Below are positions 33,262 through 39,992 of a stretch of DNA of 46,863 nt, in pieces. The DNA is from Synergistaceae bacterium (GTDB taxonomy: Bacteria > Synergistota > Synergistia > Synergistales > Aminobacteriaceae). Position numbers and translations under genes: made by a program. Within the stretch, counting starts at the first letter, position 1; each line of letters starts with the position of its first letter. The notes under the pieces were generated by a model. The model had not been told where the DNA came from. It did no database searches and worked only from the letters and a program-made list of their open reading frames with translations. The stretch spans positions 1,944 to 48,806 of the forward strand of contig JALHFZ010000013.1 in NCBI GenBank assembly GCA_022837505.1, written 5' to 3'.

Positions 33262-33732
33262 ATGAAAAAAAACGTATTCAGAACGCTGGCGTGCTTTATT
33301 CTTGTAGCGGCATTGACGGCTCATTGCACTTCCAGGGCCGAAGCATGGATCAAAATAACCCTGAATAACAAAAGATCCCACAGCATAGCTGTCGCCTTTT
33401 GCTGGAGCGGATTTGACTACCCGGACGACCAAAGAAAAGGCTGGTACCTCGTAAAGCCCGGCAAATCAAGGGTGATCACTCTGGCAGACGTGGTTTCTTC
33501 TCTCACAATGGAAGGCTTCGGATTTTATGCAAAAGGGACACCGAAGGGTGGAAATACAGTTGTTTGGTCAGGGGACATGAAACAGGTGATCATTGATCCC
33601 AAAAATGCCTTCGATGGGCACCCTGAAGATCCCATCCCGGGAGGTGTCACTGTGGGCTTCCAGAAAGTCACTCTCAAGAAAGTGGGAGATCAAAACACCG
33701 ACGCCGTAGCAACCCTTTCATTCAACCCTTGA
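33262..33732 (+). CDS. Secreted DUF1036-like protein
   Basis: Encodes 156 residues. The signal peptide (core residues 7-20) is probably cut after AEA. A cysteine follows the core, but the residues before it (TAH) do not make a lipobox. The mature part, WIKITLNNKRSHSIAVAF and KGWYLVKPGKSRVITL, follows the DUF1036 pattern of a soluble beta protein with a GW.....PG block. GAAAGGGG precedes the ATG at 33262. It belongs to the run of secreted proteins in the island. No function is known. Confidence 0.6.
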   Translation: MKKNVFRTLACFILVAALTAHCTSRAEAWIKITLNNKRSHSIAVAFCWSGFDYPDDQRKGWYLVKPGKSRVITLADVVSSLTMEGFGFYAKGTPKGGNTVVWSGDMKQVIIDPKNAFDGHPEDPIPGGVTVGFQKVTLKKVGDQNTDAVATLSFNP

Positions 33733-33857
33733 GTTATAGAAGGACATGAAGCGAAGACCAGCGGAAAGATCGCAGGGAGCTCCTTGCGCGGATTTACAAT
33801 GGGGATATTCTCCACGAAAGAAGCGAACCTTTCCACCGAAGCAGCGAGGTGAAGACC

Positions 33858-34043
33858 ATGCCCTTTTGGGCAGCAGCTCTATTGTTTTTGATATTTGCCG
33901 CAGCAGGTGCGCTCTCTTTCCGGAAAGCGCGAATGGGCGGCGGTGGGGTGTATTTTTGGGGGGGTATTTTTTCTACTCTCCTCGGTGCCGTCGCGTTTCT
34001 TTACGCAGCCGCAACATTGCTCTTTGTGGCCTCAGTGGACTGA
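33858..34043 (+). CDS. Small two-helix membrane protein
   Basis: Encodes 61 residues with two hydrophobic helices, about residues 2-20 and 32-57, joined by an Arg/Gly-rich loop (FRKARMGGGG). GAGGTGAA precedes the ATG at 33858. I recognise no family. The reading frame is short but has a good ribosome site and a clear membrane pattern, so it is probably real. Confidence 0.5.
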   Translation: MPFWAAALLFLIFAAAGALSFRKARMGGGGVYFWGGIFSTLLGAVAFLYAAATLLFVASVD

Positions 34044-34138
34044 GTTATTGTGGGATATACCGGATAGGAACCGCCTTTCATCCGTATTTTTTGTGAACAA
34101 AAAAAGAAACAAAAATATTCTAAGAAGAGGTGGTACCC

Positions 34139-35260
34139 ATGATTCATAGCAAAATTAAACGCTTGTCCGCAATTCTGCTTGTGTGCGCGCTGCTCCTATG
34201 GGTCTGCAGCGTTGCTTTCGCCGGCGCAGATGCAAAAAAGGGGTATTCCAGCGCTGATCTGAAGAAGATGAGCACCTTTCTGTCGAACTTCACGGAGCTC
34301 GGTTATATGAATTTTGACGCGAAAGAGCTCACGGATGAGAAGGACCCTGCTGAGATGATACAGTTCGGCATCTGGCACAACTACAGGAACAACTTCAAGA
34401 GCCGTATTGCCCAGTGTCCGAAGAAGGACTGCAAGTGGGGGTCCCTCGTCATCCAGGGAAAATATGTGACCGAGACCATAAAAAAGTATTTCGATGTCGA
34501 CTATCCGAACCTCGCCAGCGTGTCGGAAGCGGATATGCCGGTCTTTTATTTTGGAAACCACTATCACTTCGACGGAGCGGACGGAGAGGCAGTCTATTTC
34601 GCGAGGGTCGACGAGGCCGTCAAGAACTCCGAAGGAAGGATTGTGATGCGCGGTGAGATCTACAACGCGGAGGATGAAACCGATATTCTCGGCACTTTCG
34701 AGGCAGTGGCGAAACCTCATAAATTTGCCGGCAAGGATACATGGGCAATCCTCAGTATGAAAACTGAAACCGTGGAAACAGATGACGGCGAAACCTCCGA
34801 CGAGGCGGTCAAGGGATTGTGGATCGAGGTTCCCGGATTTCCCGCGGAAGGGGAAGTCGTCGATTTTCAGATGAACGACGAGGGAGTGGCATCCTACACG
34901 CGCACCCTTGATGGGGGTGCCCTGGCGCTGGTAGTGGAAAGACTTCATGCTGCAGACGACGCAGGGGAGCTCACCACCCCTGATGACATCGGGGCGTTTG
35001 TGGCCGCTTTCGAGGGGATAGAAGAAGACACAATACACGTCTCTCCATCCCTTGATGAGATTGCAAAGCTTTATTCCTACCCCGTCGCCGGAGCCGAGTT
35101 CACGACCGGAGCGAACGAGGATTTGCGGAAAAACCTCGACCTGTTCATATTCACTGATCAATGGCTGTTCCGCATTCACGTGTCCGTGATGGCCGATTCT
35201 GCAGAAAATTACGAAAAGCAGATCGAAGAATGGTTCACGACCTTGAAAATGCGCGAATAG
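34139..35260 (+). CDS. Secreted protein of unknown function, last gene of the island
   Basis: Encodes 373 residues. The signal peptide (core residues 10-27) is cut after VAFA. The mature protein is acidic and has no recognisable catalytic motif. Two cysteines (CPKKDC) are close together and may form a disulfide. The last 60 residues, FTDQWLFRIHVSVMADSAENYEKQIEEWFTTL, resemble the end of PsbP-like secreted domains, similar to the N-terminal domain of the gene at 28822, but this is a weak likeness. GAGGTGG precedes the ATG at 34139. No homologous family is named. Confidence 0.65.
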   Translation: MIHSKIKRLSAILLVCALLLWVCSVAFAGADAKKGYSSADLKKMSTFLSNFTELGYMNFDAKELTDEKDPAEMIQFGIWHNYRNNFKSRIAQCPKKDCKWGSLVIQGKYVTETIKKYFDVDYPNLASVSEADMPVFYFGNHYHFDGADGEAVYFARVDEAVKNSEGRIVMRGEIYNAEDETDILGTFEAVAKPHKFAGKDTWAILSMKTETVETDDGETSDEAVKGLWIEVPGFPAEGEVVDFQMNDEGVASYTRTLDGGALALVVERLHAADDAGELTTPDDIGAFVAAFEGIEEDTIHVSPSLDEIAKLYSYPVAGAEFTTGANEDLRKNLDLFIFTDQWLFRIHVSVMADSAENYEKQIEEWFTTLKMRE

Positions 35261-35413
35261 AAAAGAAGCTCATCGCCGATCATGCTTGCGCGCACGACGT
35301 CTCCTGAATTCCCGCCGTTAGTGCGAAATTCTGGTGGCATTCAACATCGAGCTGGAGGCCTGGTTACAATCTCGCCGGGATTTTAGATATATCTTGACTC
35401 AGGATTCAACTGA

Positions 35414-35468
35414 TAAAAAAGGAGGTCCCGGAGTGGGGAGGGTGGGGCGACCCTCCAGTCCGGGACCT
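35414..35468 (-). terminator. Two-stage hairpin, terminator for the minus-strand CoA-transferase operon
   Basis: AGGTCCCGGA at 35423-35432 pairs with TCCGGGACCT at 35459-35468, and inside it GGAGGGT (35437-35443) pairs with ACCCTCC (35450-35456). On the minus strand the hairpin is followed by a T tract at 35420-35415. The gene-free stretch 35261-35638 contains nothing else that I can support. Confidence 0.6.
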
Positions 35469-35638
35469 GTGCGTGGGGAAGTTCATCAACCGAACGGGAT
35501 TGTTCTATTGATTGACTGTAGTATAGAGGCTCCTTAAAAAGAGCGCAATATTAATGTCAGTAATAATCTTATTGTTTATTATGTTCAAGAAACAACAATG
35601 TTCTGCCCTGGAAAAGGGAGCTGCCGGTGAACCCGCCC

Positions 35639-36574
35639 TCAGGAAGGGCAGTTTCCCTCCAGCCCCTTTTTCGTCGACGCGAGATGGCTCGCGATCTTCA
35701 GCCCATAGGCCGACTGCATTTTCCGGACGGCGGCGAGGACCTTCAGCAGGTCGATCCCCGTATCAACCCCCATCTGTTCGGCCATGTTGACCATATCCTC
35801 CGTGGCGGCGTTTCCCGCGGCGCCGGGGGCGAAGGGGCACCCGCCCAATCCGCCGGCTGCGGCGTCGAAGGAGGCGAACCCCATCCCGAGGGCGGTGAGC
35901 ATGTTGGCCAGGGCCATGCCGTAGGTGTCGTGAAGATGAAGGGTAAAGGGATAGTCGCCGTACTTTTCCCGGATGACCGACAGAGTTGCGGCGAGGTATT
36001 TCGGGTCGGCCGTTCCGATGGTGTCGGCGAGGGTGATGCCGTCGGCCCCGGCCTCAAGGGCACGGTCGACGACCCGCAGGACCTTGCCGGGGTCAACGGG
36101 CCCGGCGAAGGGGCAGGCGAAGGCCGTTGCCACGGAGACCCGGAGCTTCGTGCTCCCCCTGAGCCCTGCGACCTTTTCCATTTCGGCCAGGGATTCCTCC
36201 ACGGTGCGCTTCGTGTTGGCCATATTGTGGTCCTCGCTCGCGGAGACGACGAAGTTCATCCAGTCGGCCTCAGCGGCCAGGGCGCCCTCGGCCCCCCGCA
36301 GATTGGGGATGAGGGCGACGGAGGTCACCCGCCCCTTCCATTTTGCCCGAAAGGCGGCCATGACCTCGGCGGCGTCAGCCATTTGGGGGATGGCCTTCGG
36401 GCTGACGAAGGAGGTGACCTCCATGGTCTTTATTCCCGTGCCGGCCAGTTCGTCGATGATGGCGATCTTCGTCTCCGTGGGGATGAATTCCTTCACGCTC
36501 TGGAAGCCGTCCCGGGGGCAGACCTCCACGATTTCCACTGACTTCGGAAGGGACGGAAAGGTCTTCATGGTCAT
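35639..36574 (-). CDS. Hydroxymethylglutaryl-CoA lyase family protein
   Basis: Encodes 311 residues. EVCPRDGFQ near residue 17 holds the catalytic-metal Asp and Arg of the DRE-TIM lyase family, and HLHDTYGMALAN carries the metal-binding histidines. The signature GLGGCPFAPGAAGNAATED includes the catalytic cysteine of HMG-CoA lyases. The enzyme would cleave HMG-CoA to acetyl-CoA and acetoacetate, or a related 3-hydroxyacyl-CoA. The ATG at 36574 overlaps the stop of the CoA-transferase gene (ATGA), so the pair is co-translated. Likely use: activation of a dicarboxylate by the transferase and then cleavage. The precise substrate is open. Confidence 0.88.
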   Translation of the reverse strand: MTMKTFPSLPKSVEIVEVCPRDGFQSVKEFIPTETKIAIIDELAGTGIKTMEVTSFVSPKAIPQMADAAEVMAAFRAKWKGRVTSVALIPNLRGAEGALAAEADWMNFVVSASEDHNMANTKRTVEESLAEMEKVAGLRGSTKLRVSVATAFACPFAGPVDPGKVLRVVDRALEAGADGITLADTIGTADPKYLAATLSVIREKYGDYPFTLHLHDTYGMALANMLTALGMGFASFDAAAGGLGGCPFAPGAAGNAATEDMVNMAEQMGVDTGIDLLKVLAAVRKMQSAYGLKIASHLASTKKGLEGNCPS

Positions 36575-37767
36575 ATTGCCCCCTCTTTCCGAAGGACTTC
36601 GACCTCTTCGGGGGTCAGATCGAGAAGCTCCCCGAAGAGTTCTTCCGTGTGCTCCCCCAGGGCGGGAGAGGGGGTGCGGACCGAGGAGGGGGTGCCCGTG
36701 AGCTTGATGTGGCTTCCCGTGACCGTGAGCTTTCCGGCCTTGGGATGGTCCATCTCCACGAACATCTCCCGGTCCCGGGCGATGTGGGGGTCGTTCACCA
36801 CCTGCTCGATGTCGTAGATGGGTGCGCAGGGAACACCGGCGGCGGAGACCTTTTCGTAGATTTCGTCCACGGTGAGGGTTTTCGTCCACTCCTCGACGAT
36901 GGGCTTGAGTTCTTCGTGCCTGGCGACCCGGTCGGGGACCTTGAGGTAGCGGGGGTCTTCGGCGAGTTCCGGCCTCCCCATGACATCGCAGAGGCGCGCC
37001 CAGAGCTTGTCGTTCCCCGCGCCGATGACGAGGCTGCCGTCGGAGGCCCGGAAGGAGTCGTAGGGGTAGGTGGATTCGTAGCGGTTTCCTATCCGCTGGG
37101 GGACCCTCCCTTCAACGAGATAGATCATGTTGATGATCTCGAGGCTCGCCACGGCGGAGTCCACGAGGGCCACGTCCACCTTCTGCCCCTCTCCAGTCCG
37201 GGACCGGCTGTGGACCGCCGCGAGAATGCCGATGGCTGCGGAAAGCCCGCCGAGGACGTCCCCCATGGCGGTGCCCGTGCGGGTGGGCTCTCCGTCGGGC
37301 CAGCCCGTGGTGCTCATCAGGCCGCTCATGGCCTGGGAGATGATGTCGTACCCCGGCCGCTGGCTGTATCTGCCTGTGTGGCCGAAGCCTGAAATGGCCC
37401 CGTAGATGATGCCGGGGTTCACTTTTTTCAGATCCTCGTAGCCGAGGCCGAGTTTTTCCATGGTGCCGGGACGGAAGTTCTCGATGACGATATCCGCCTT
37501 CTTCACGAGGTCGAGAAAGAGGGCCTTCCCCTTCGGGTTCTTGAGGTTCAGAGTGATCCCCTTTTTGTTGCGGTTGAGGTTCATGAAGTAGGCGCTCTCC
37601 CCACCCTTGAAGGGGCCCATCTGGCGGGTATCGTCCCCCGTTCCCGGCTGTTCCACCTTGATGACCTCCGCCCCCATATCGGCGTACATCATGGTGCAGA
37701 AGGGCCCGGCGAGAACCCGGGTGAGATCAAGAATGCGAAGGCCTGAAAGTGCTCCCCGTTTTTCCAT
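36571..37767 (-). CDS. CaiB/BaiF family (class III) CoA-transferase
   Basis: Encodes 398 residues. The N-terminal RILDLTRVLAGPFCTMMYADMGAEVIKVE block is the class III CoA-transferase signature. The catalytic Asp is expected in GTAMGDVLGGLSA, near residue 170. The length matches the family. It should move CoA from a donor such as succinyl-CoA or acetyl-CoA to a carboxylic acid, here perhaps a hydroxymethylglutarate- or citramalate-like acid given the lyase partner. It lies between the regulator gene, two bases away, and the lyase gene, which it overlaps. Confidence 0.9.
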   Translation of the reverse strand: MEKRGALSGLRILDLTRVLAGPFCTMMYADMGAEVIKVEQPGTGDDTRQMGPFKGGESAYFMNLNRNKKGITLNLKNPKGKALFLDLVKKADIVIENFRPGTMEKLGLGYEDLKKVNPGIIYGAISGFGHTGRYSQRPGYDIISQAMSGLMSTTGWPDGEPTRTGTAMGDVLGGLSAAIGILAAVHSRSRTGEGQKVDVALVDSAVASLEIINMIYLVEGRVPQRIGNRYESTYPYDSFRASDGSLVIGAGNDKLWARLCDVMGRPELAEDPRYLKVPDRVARHEELKPIVEEWTKTLTVDEIYEKVSAAGVPCAPIYDIEQVVNDPHIARDREMFVEMDHPKAGKLTVTGSHIKLTGTPSSVRTPSPALGEHTEELFGELLDLTPEEVEVLRKEGAI

Positions 37768-37769
37768 AG

Positions 37770-38519
37770 CTATTTCTTCCCCTTTCCTGATACCTGTTGA
37801 ATTTGATCGGACTTGGACGGCTGTTCTTTTTTCCCGGCCCGTTCCTTTTTCTTTATTGGGTCCACCCGCCGTTCGAAGTAGCTGAAATAGCGCCCCTGAC
37901 GGATCTCGTCCAAGTTCCCCTCAAGAAGGGCGTTGAGAATTTTGAGGTGGTCCTCCACCAAGACATTCATGTCTTCCTCCGTGGCGAGGTCCCGGAGCAC
38001 CGCCTGCTGAATCTGGGAATAGACCATCTTGAGCAGCCTCAGGGTCCACTGCCTGCCCGCCTTCTCGGCGAGGCTGAGATGAAAGTCCATGTCGATCCTG
38101 CTGAATTCGAGGAGGAATTCCTCCCGGGTCTCCTGGGTCTTTCCGAGAAGGAGCATTTTCGACAGGATCTTCTTCAGAGAATCGCGGTCCTCCAGGGTGA
38201 AGCTCCCCTTCCGGACGATCTCCCGAAAGACCATGTCCTCGAGGGCAAAGCGGATGTCGTAGAGCTCCTCGACCTCTTCGGGTGAAAAATCGACCACGAG
38301 GGACCCCTTCTGGGGGACGGACTTGAGGAGCCCCAGCCCCTCGAGGATCTTGAGCCCCTCCCGCACGGGCGCGCGGCTGACGTTGAGGGTCTTCGCGACT
38401 TCTTCCTCCCGGATGTATGAGCCCGGAGGATAGGCAGAGGAGAGAAGAAGATCTTTGCGCAGCCACGCGGCCACTTCCTCGGAGAGAGTGGTGTTCTTGA
38501 AGTTTTTTTCCGCAGGCAT
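37770..38519 (-). CDS. GntR-family regulator with FCD domain
   Basis: Encodes 249 residues. The N-terminal winged helix includes PPGSYIREEEVAKTLNVSRAPVREGLKILEGLGLL, the GntR signature. The C-terminal FCD helical domain carries a D..FH..L block (IDMDFHLSLAEKAG) and a later EDHLKILNALLEGN; such domains bind small carboxylates and often a metal. A lysine-rich tail ends the protein. The ATG at 38519 has AAGGTG upstream; a GTG at 38531 is the alternative. It is the first gene of the operon and probably represses it at the palindrome 29 bases upstream. Confidence 0.9.
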   Translation of the reverse strand: MPAEKNFKNTTLSEEVAAWLRKDLLLSSAYPPGSYIREEEVAKTLNVSRAPVREGLKILEGLGLLKSVPQKGSLVVDFSPEEVEELYDIRFALEDMVFREIVRKGSFTLEDRDSLKKILSKMLLLGKTQETREEFLLEFSRIDMDFHLSLAEKAGRQWTLRLLKMVYSQIQQAVLRDLATEEDMNVLVEDHLKILNALLEGNLDEIRQGRYFSYFERRVDPIKKKERAGKKEQPSKSDQIQQVSGKGKK

Positions 38520-38547
38520 GGGAGGGATCACCTTCTTTCAAATGTAG

Positions 38548-38561
38548 AAATGTCGACATTT
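38548..38561. promoter_or_regulatory. Palindromic operator of the GntR regulator
   Basis: AAATGTCGACATTT is a perfect 14-base palindrome between the promoter and start codon of the regulator gene, positioned downstream of the expected transcription start. Its TGT..ACA core is of the kind bound by FCD-type GntR regulators. Confidence 0.65.
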
Positions 38562-38574
38562 TGTTTTCGTGTTT

Positions 38575-38603
38575 ATTGTATCAGAGATACTTAAAGATGA
38601 AAA
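38575..38603 (-). promoter_or_regulatory. Promoter of the GntR/CoA-transferase/lyase operon
   Basis: On the minus strand TTTTCA (38603-38598) and TACAAT (38580-38575) are separated by 17 bases. The operator lies 13 bases downstream of the -10. Confidence 0.6.
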
Positions 38604-38657
38604 TGGGAGAAAAACAAACGGGGTCCCGAAATTTTACCGGGACCCCGTTCGTTTCCT

Positions 38658-39251
38658 TCAGCGGCAGAAGAGGGAGCTGATCCGCTTGTAGAGCCAGAGA
38701 GTCATAAGGGAAACCAGGGTCCCTTTGAGGAGGTTGAAGGGGACGATGGCGTAGAGAACGAGGGTGAACTTGTCGTGCACCGCCGGAAGAATGCGGGAGG
38801 AGAGATCGATGATCTTCTCCAGAGGGATGAGCCGGGAGTAGAAGGGCAGGAGAAGAAAGTAGTTGGCCAGGGCAGCGGTGAGGCCCATGATGAGGATTCC
38901 CGCGACCAGCCCGGCCAGGGCACCTTTTTTTATGCGGAACTGCCGGTAGATCATCCCCGCCGGAACGACGAGGGCGGATCCGATGAGAAAATTGGCTGCC
39001 TCCCCGATCCCCGCTGTGGACGTGGTGAAGGCGTGGAGCAGGTTTTTCACCAGCTCCACCAGGACCCCCGCTGCCGGTCCCCACGCGAAGGCGGCGATGA
39101 GGGCGGGGAGATCTGACAGATCCATCTTGAGAAAGTTGGGGAAAATCGGGATCGCCATATCGATATACATGAGTACCGCCGCCACTGAGGAGAGCAGGGC
39201 GGTCCAGACCATTCGCCGGGTATTATTGCATCGGCTGACAGCTTCCATCAT
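38658..39251 (-). CDS. ribU: Riboflavin ECF transporter substrate-binding protein RibU
   Basis: Encodes 197 residues with about six membrane segments. The block IPIFPNFLKMDLSDLPALIAAF near residues 34-55 is the RibU hallmark, followed by GPAAGVLVELVKNLLH. The ATG at 39251 is used because GAGGGGG lies five bases upstream; the longer frame to 39287 would run into the terminator of the leader. It should bind riboflavin and pair with an ECF energising module encoded elsewhere. The FMN riboswitch upstream confirms the substrate class. Confidence 0.9.
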   Translation of the reverse strand: MMEAVSRCNNTRRMVWTALLSSVAAVLMYIDMAIPIFPNFLKMDLSDLPALIAAFAWGPAAGVLVELVKNLLHAFTTSTAGIGEAANFLIGSALVVPAGMIYRQFRIKKGALAGLVAGILIMGLTAALANYFLLLPFYSRLIPLEKIIDLSSRILPAVHDKFTLVLYAIVPFNLLKGTLVSLMTLWLYKRISSLFCR

Positions 39252-39262
39252 TTTTACCCCCT

Positions 39263-39302
39263 CAAAAAAGAAAAGCCCCGACCGCACAGGCGGAACGGGG
39301 CG
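39263..39302 (-). terminator. Riboswitch-controlled terminator before ribU
   Basis: On the minus strand GCCCCG..CCGC pairs with GCGG..CGGGGC (39301-39275), followed by TTTTCTTTTTTG. It lies between the FMN riboswitch and the ribosome site of ribU, the usual place for an attenuator. Confidence 0.85.
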
Positions 39303-39319
39303 TACAGGCTCTGAAGGCC

Positions 39320-39470
39320 ATCTTCTTCCATCCTGACTTGGCGGCCTTTTGACAGACCGCTTTACAGTCGGCTCCGGAATTTCACCGGATCAGCCTCTCA
39401 GCTCGCGGGCTTGAGGACGGAAAAACCGTCCCTTTACCGCCGGTAGGGATTTTCACCCTGCCCCGAAGAT
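39320..39470 (-). promoter_or_regulatory. FMN riboswitch (RFN element)
   Basis: Read on the minus strand, the conserved parts appear in order: ATCTTCGGGGCAGGGTG, then AATCCCTACCGGCGGT, AGCCCGCGAGC, TGATCCGGTGAAATTCCGG, GCCGAC and the closing GGATGGAAGAAGAT, which pairs with the first block. FMN binding should let the following terminator form and switch off ribU. Confidence 0.95.
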
Positions 39471-39476
39471 GGAGCT

Positions 39477-39505
39477 ATGATACTCCCTAACCCCTTTTTT
39501 GAAAA
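39477..39505 (-). promoter_or_regulatory. Promoter of the FMN riboswitch/ribU unit
   Basis: On the minus strand TTTTCA (39505-39500) and TATCAT (39482-39477) with a 17-base spacer, just ahead of the riboswitch. The -35 is the same as that of the GntR operon. The stretch 39506-39673 between this and the next promoter shows nothing that I can name. Confidence 0.55.
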
Positions 39506-39673
39506 GAGCAGAATCCCAGGAAAACCCCACAGGCCTGGAGACCCAGGCGTTAGCGCTTCCTTGATGCTCAAGAATATTTCACTCCTCATCCCTGAGTATT
39601 AAGGGATGACATTTTTCCTGTCCCCCTTTGGGATGACTTTATCGCAGTCCGACCACAAGCGCCCGAATGTCCC

Positions 39674-39702
39674 TTGACCCGGAGGAGGGGTGACCGTATA
39701 AT
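39674..39702 (+). promoter_or_regulatory. Promoter of the cobalamin-receptor unit
   Basis: TTGACC at 39674-39679 and TATAAT at 39697-39702 with a 17-base spacer, immediately ahead of the cobalamin riboswitch. Confidence 0.8.
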
Positions 39703-39711
39703 CCGGTAGTC

Positions 39712-39860
39712 AATTCAATAAAGCAGAAGGAGCAGCGCAGGAAGCCGGTGAAAATCCGGCACAGCCCCGCTACGGTGAAGGGGAAACCCCAAGTCCGATA
39801 CTGCCGCTCCGACTGTGTAGAAAGAGTCCTCGAGGGCGGGACTGCTTTCAGAACATCAGG
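39712..39860 (+). promoter_or_regulatory. Cobalamin riboswitch upstream of the TonB-dependent receptor
   Basis: The conserved core is present: GGAAGCCGGTGAAAATCCGG, then CACAGCCCCGCTACGGTGA, GGGGAAACCCC and AGTCCGATACTGCC. This is the usual cobalamin-aptamer core. It is followed by a terminator and then the receptor gene. Confidence 0.93.
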
Positions 39861-39868
39861 ATCTTTTT

Positions 39869-39897
39869 GCGCTCTCCTCGGGGGGCGCATTTTTTAT
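39869..39897 (+). terminator. Riboswitch-controlled terminator before the receptor gene
   Basis: GCGC at 39869 pairs with GCGC at 39885-39888 and the CTCC/GGGG bases inside extend the stem; ATTTTTTATT follows. It lies between the aptamer and the receptor start, consistent with transcriptional attenuation by cobalamin. Confidence 0.8.
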
Positions 39898-39992
39898 TCT
39901 GCCCGGAAAGGAGCAGAGAACCGCAGGTGCAGTCCGCTCATTGTCTCCGGAAAACAGAAGGAAATATTTTATGAAAAGGAGAATTACGAAAA

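Noticed and set aside
34196..35179. Minus-strand frame of 327 codons opposite the last secreted-protein gene
   Set aside because: The plus strand has a signal peptide and ribosome site, while the minus frame shows no protein-like features.
35334..35537. 67-codon frame after the island
   Set aside because: It runs through the two-stage hairpin at 35414-35468 and has no ribosome site.
35627..36541. Plus-strand frame of 304 codons opposite the HMG-CoA-lyase gene
   Set aside because: Histidine/glycine-rich antisense sequence, typical of shadow frames in GC-rich DNA.
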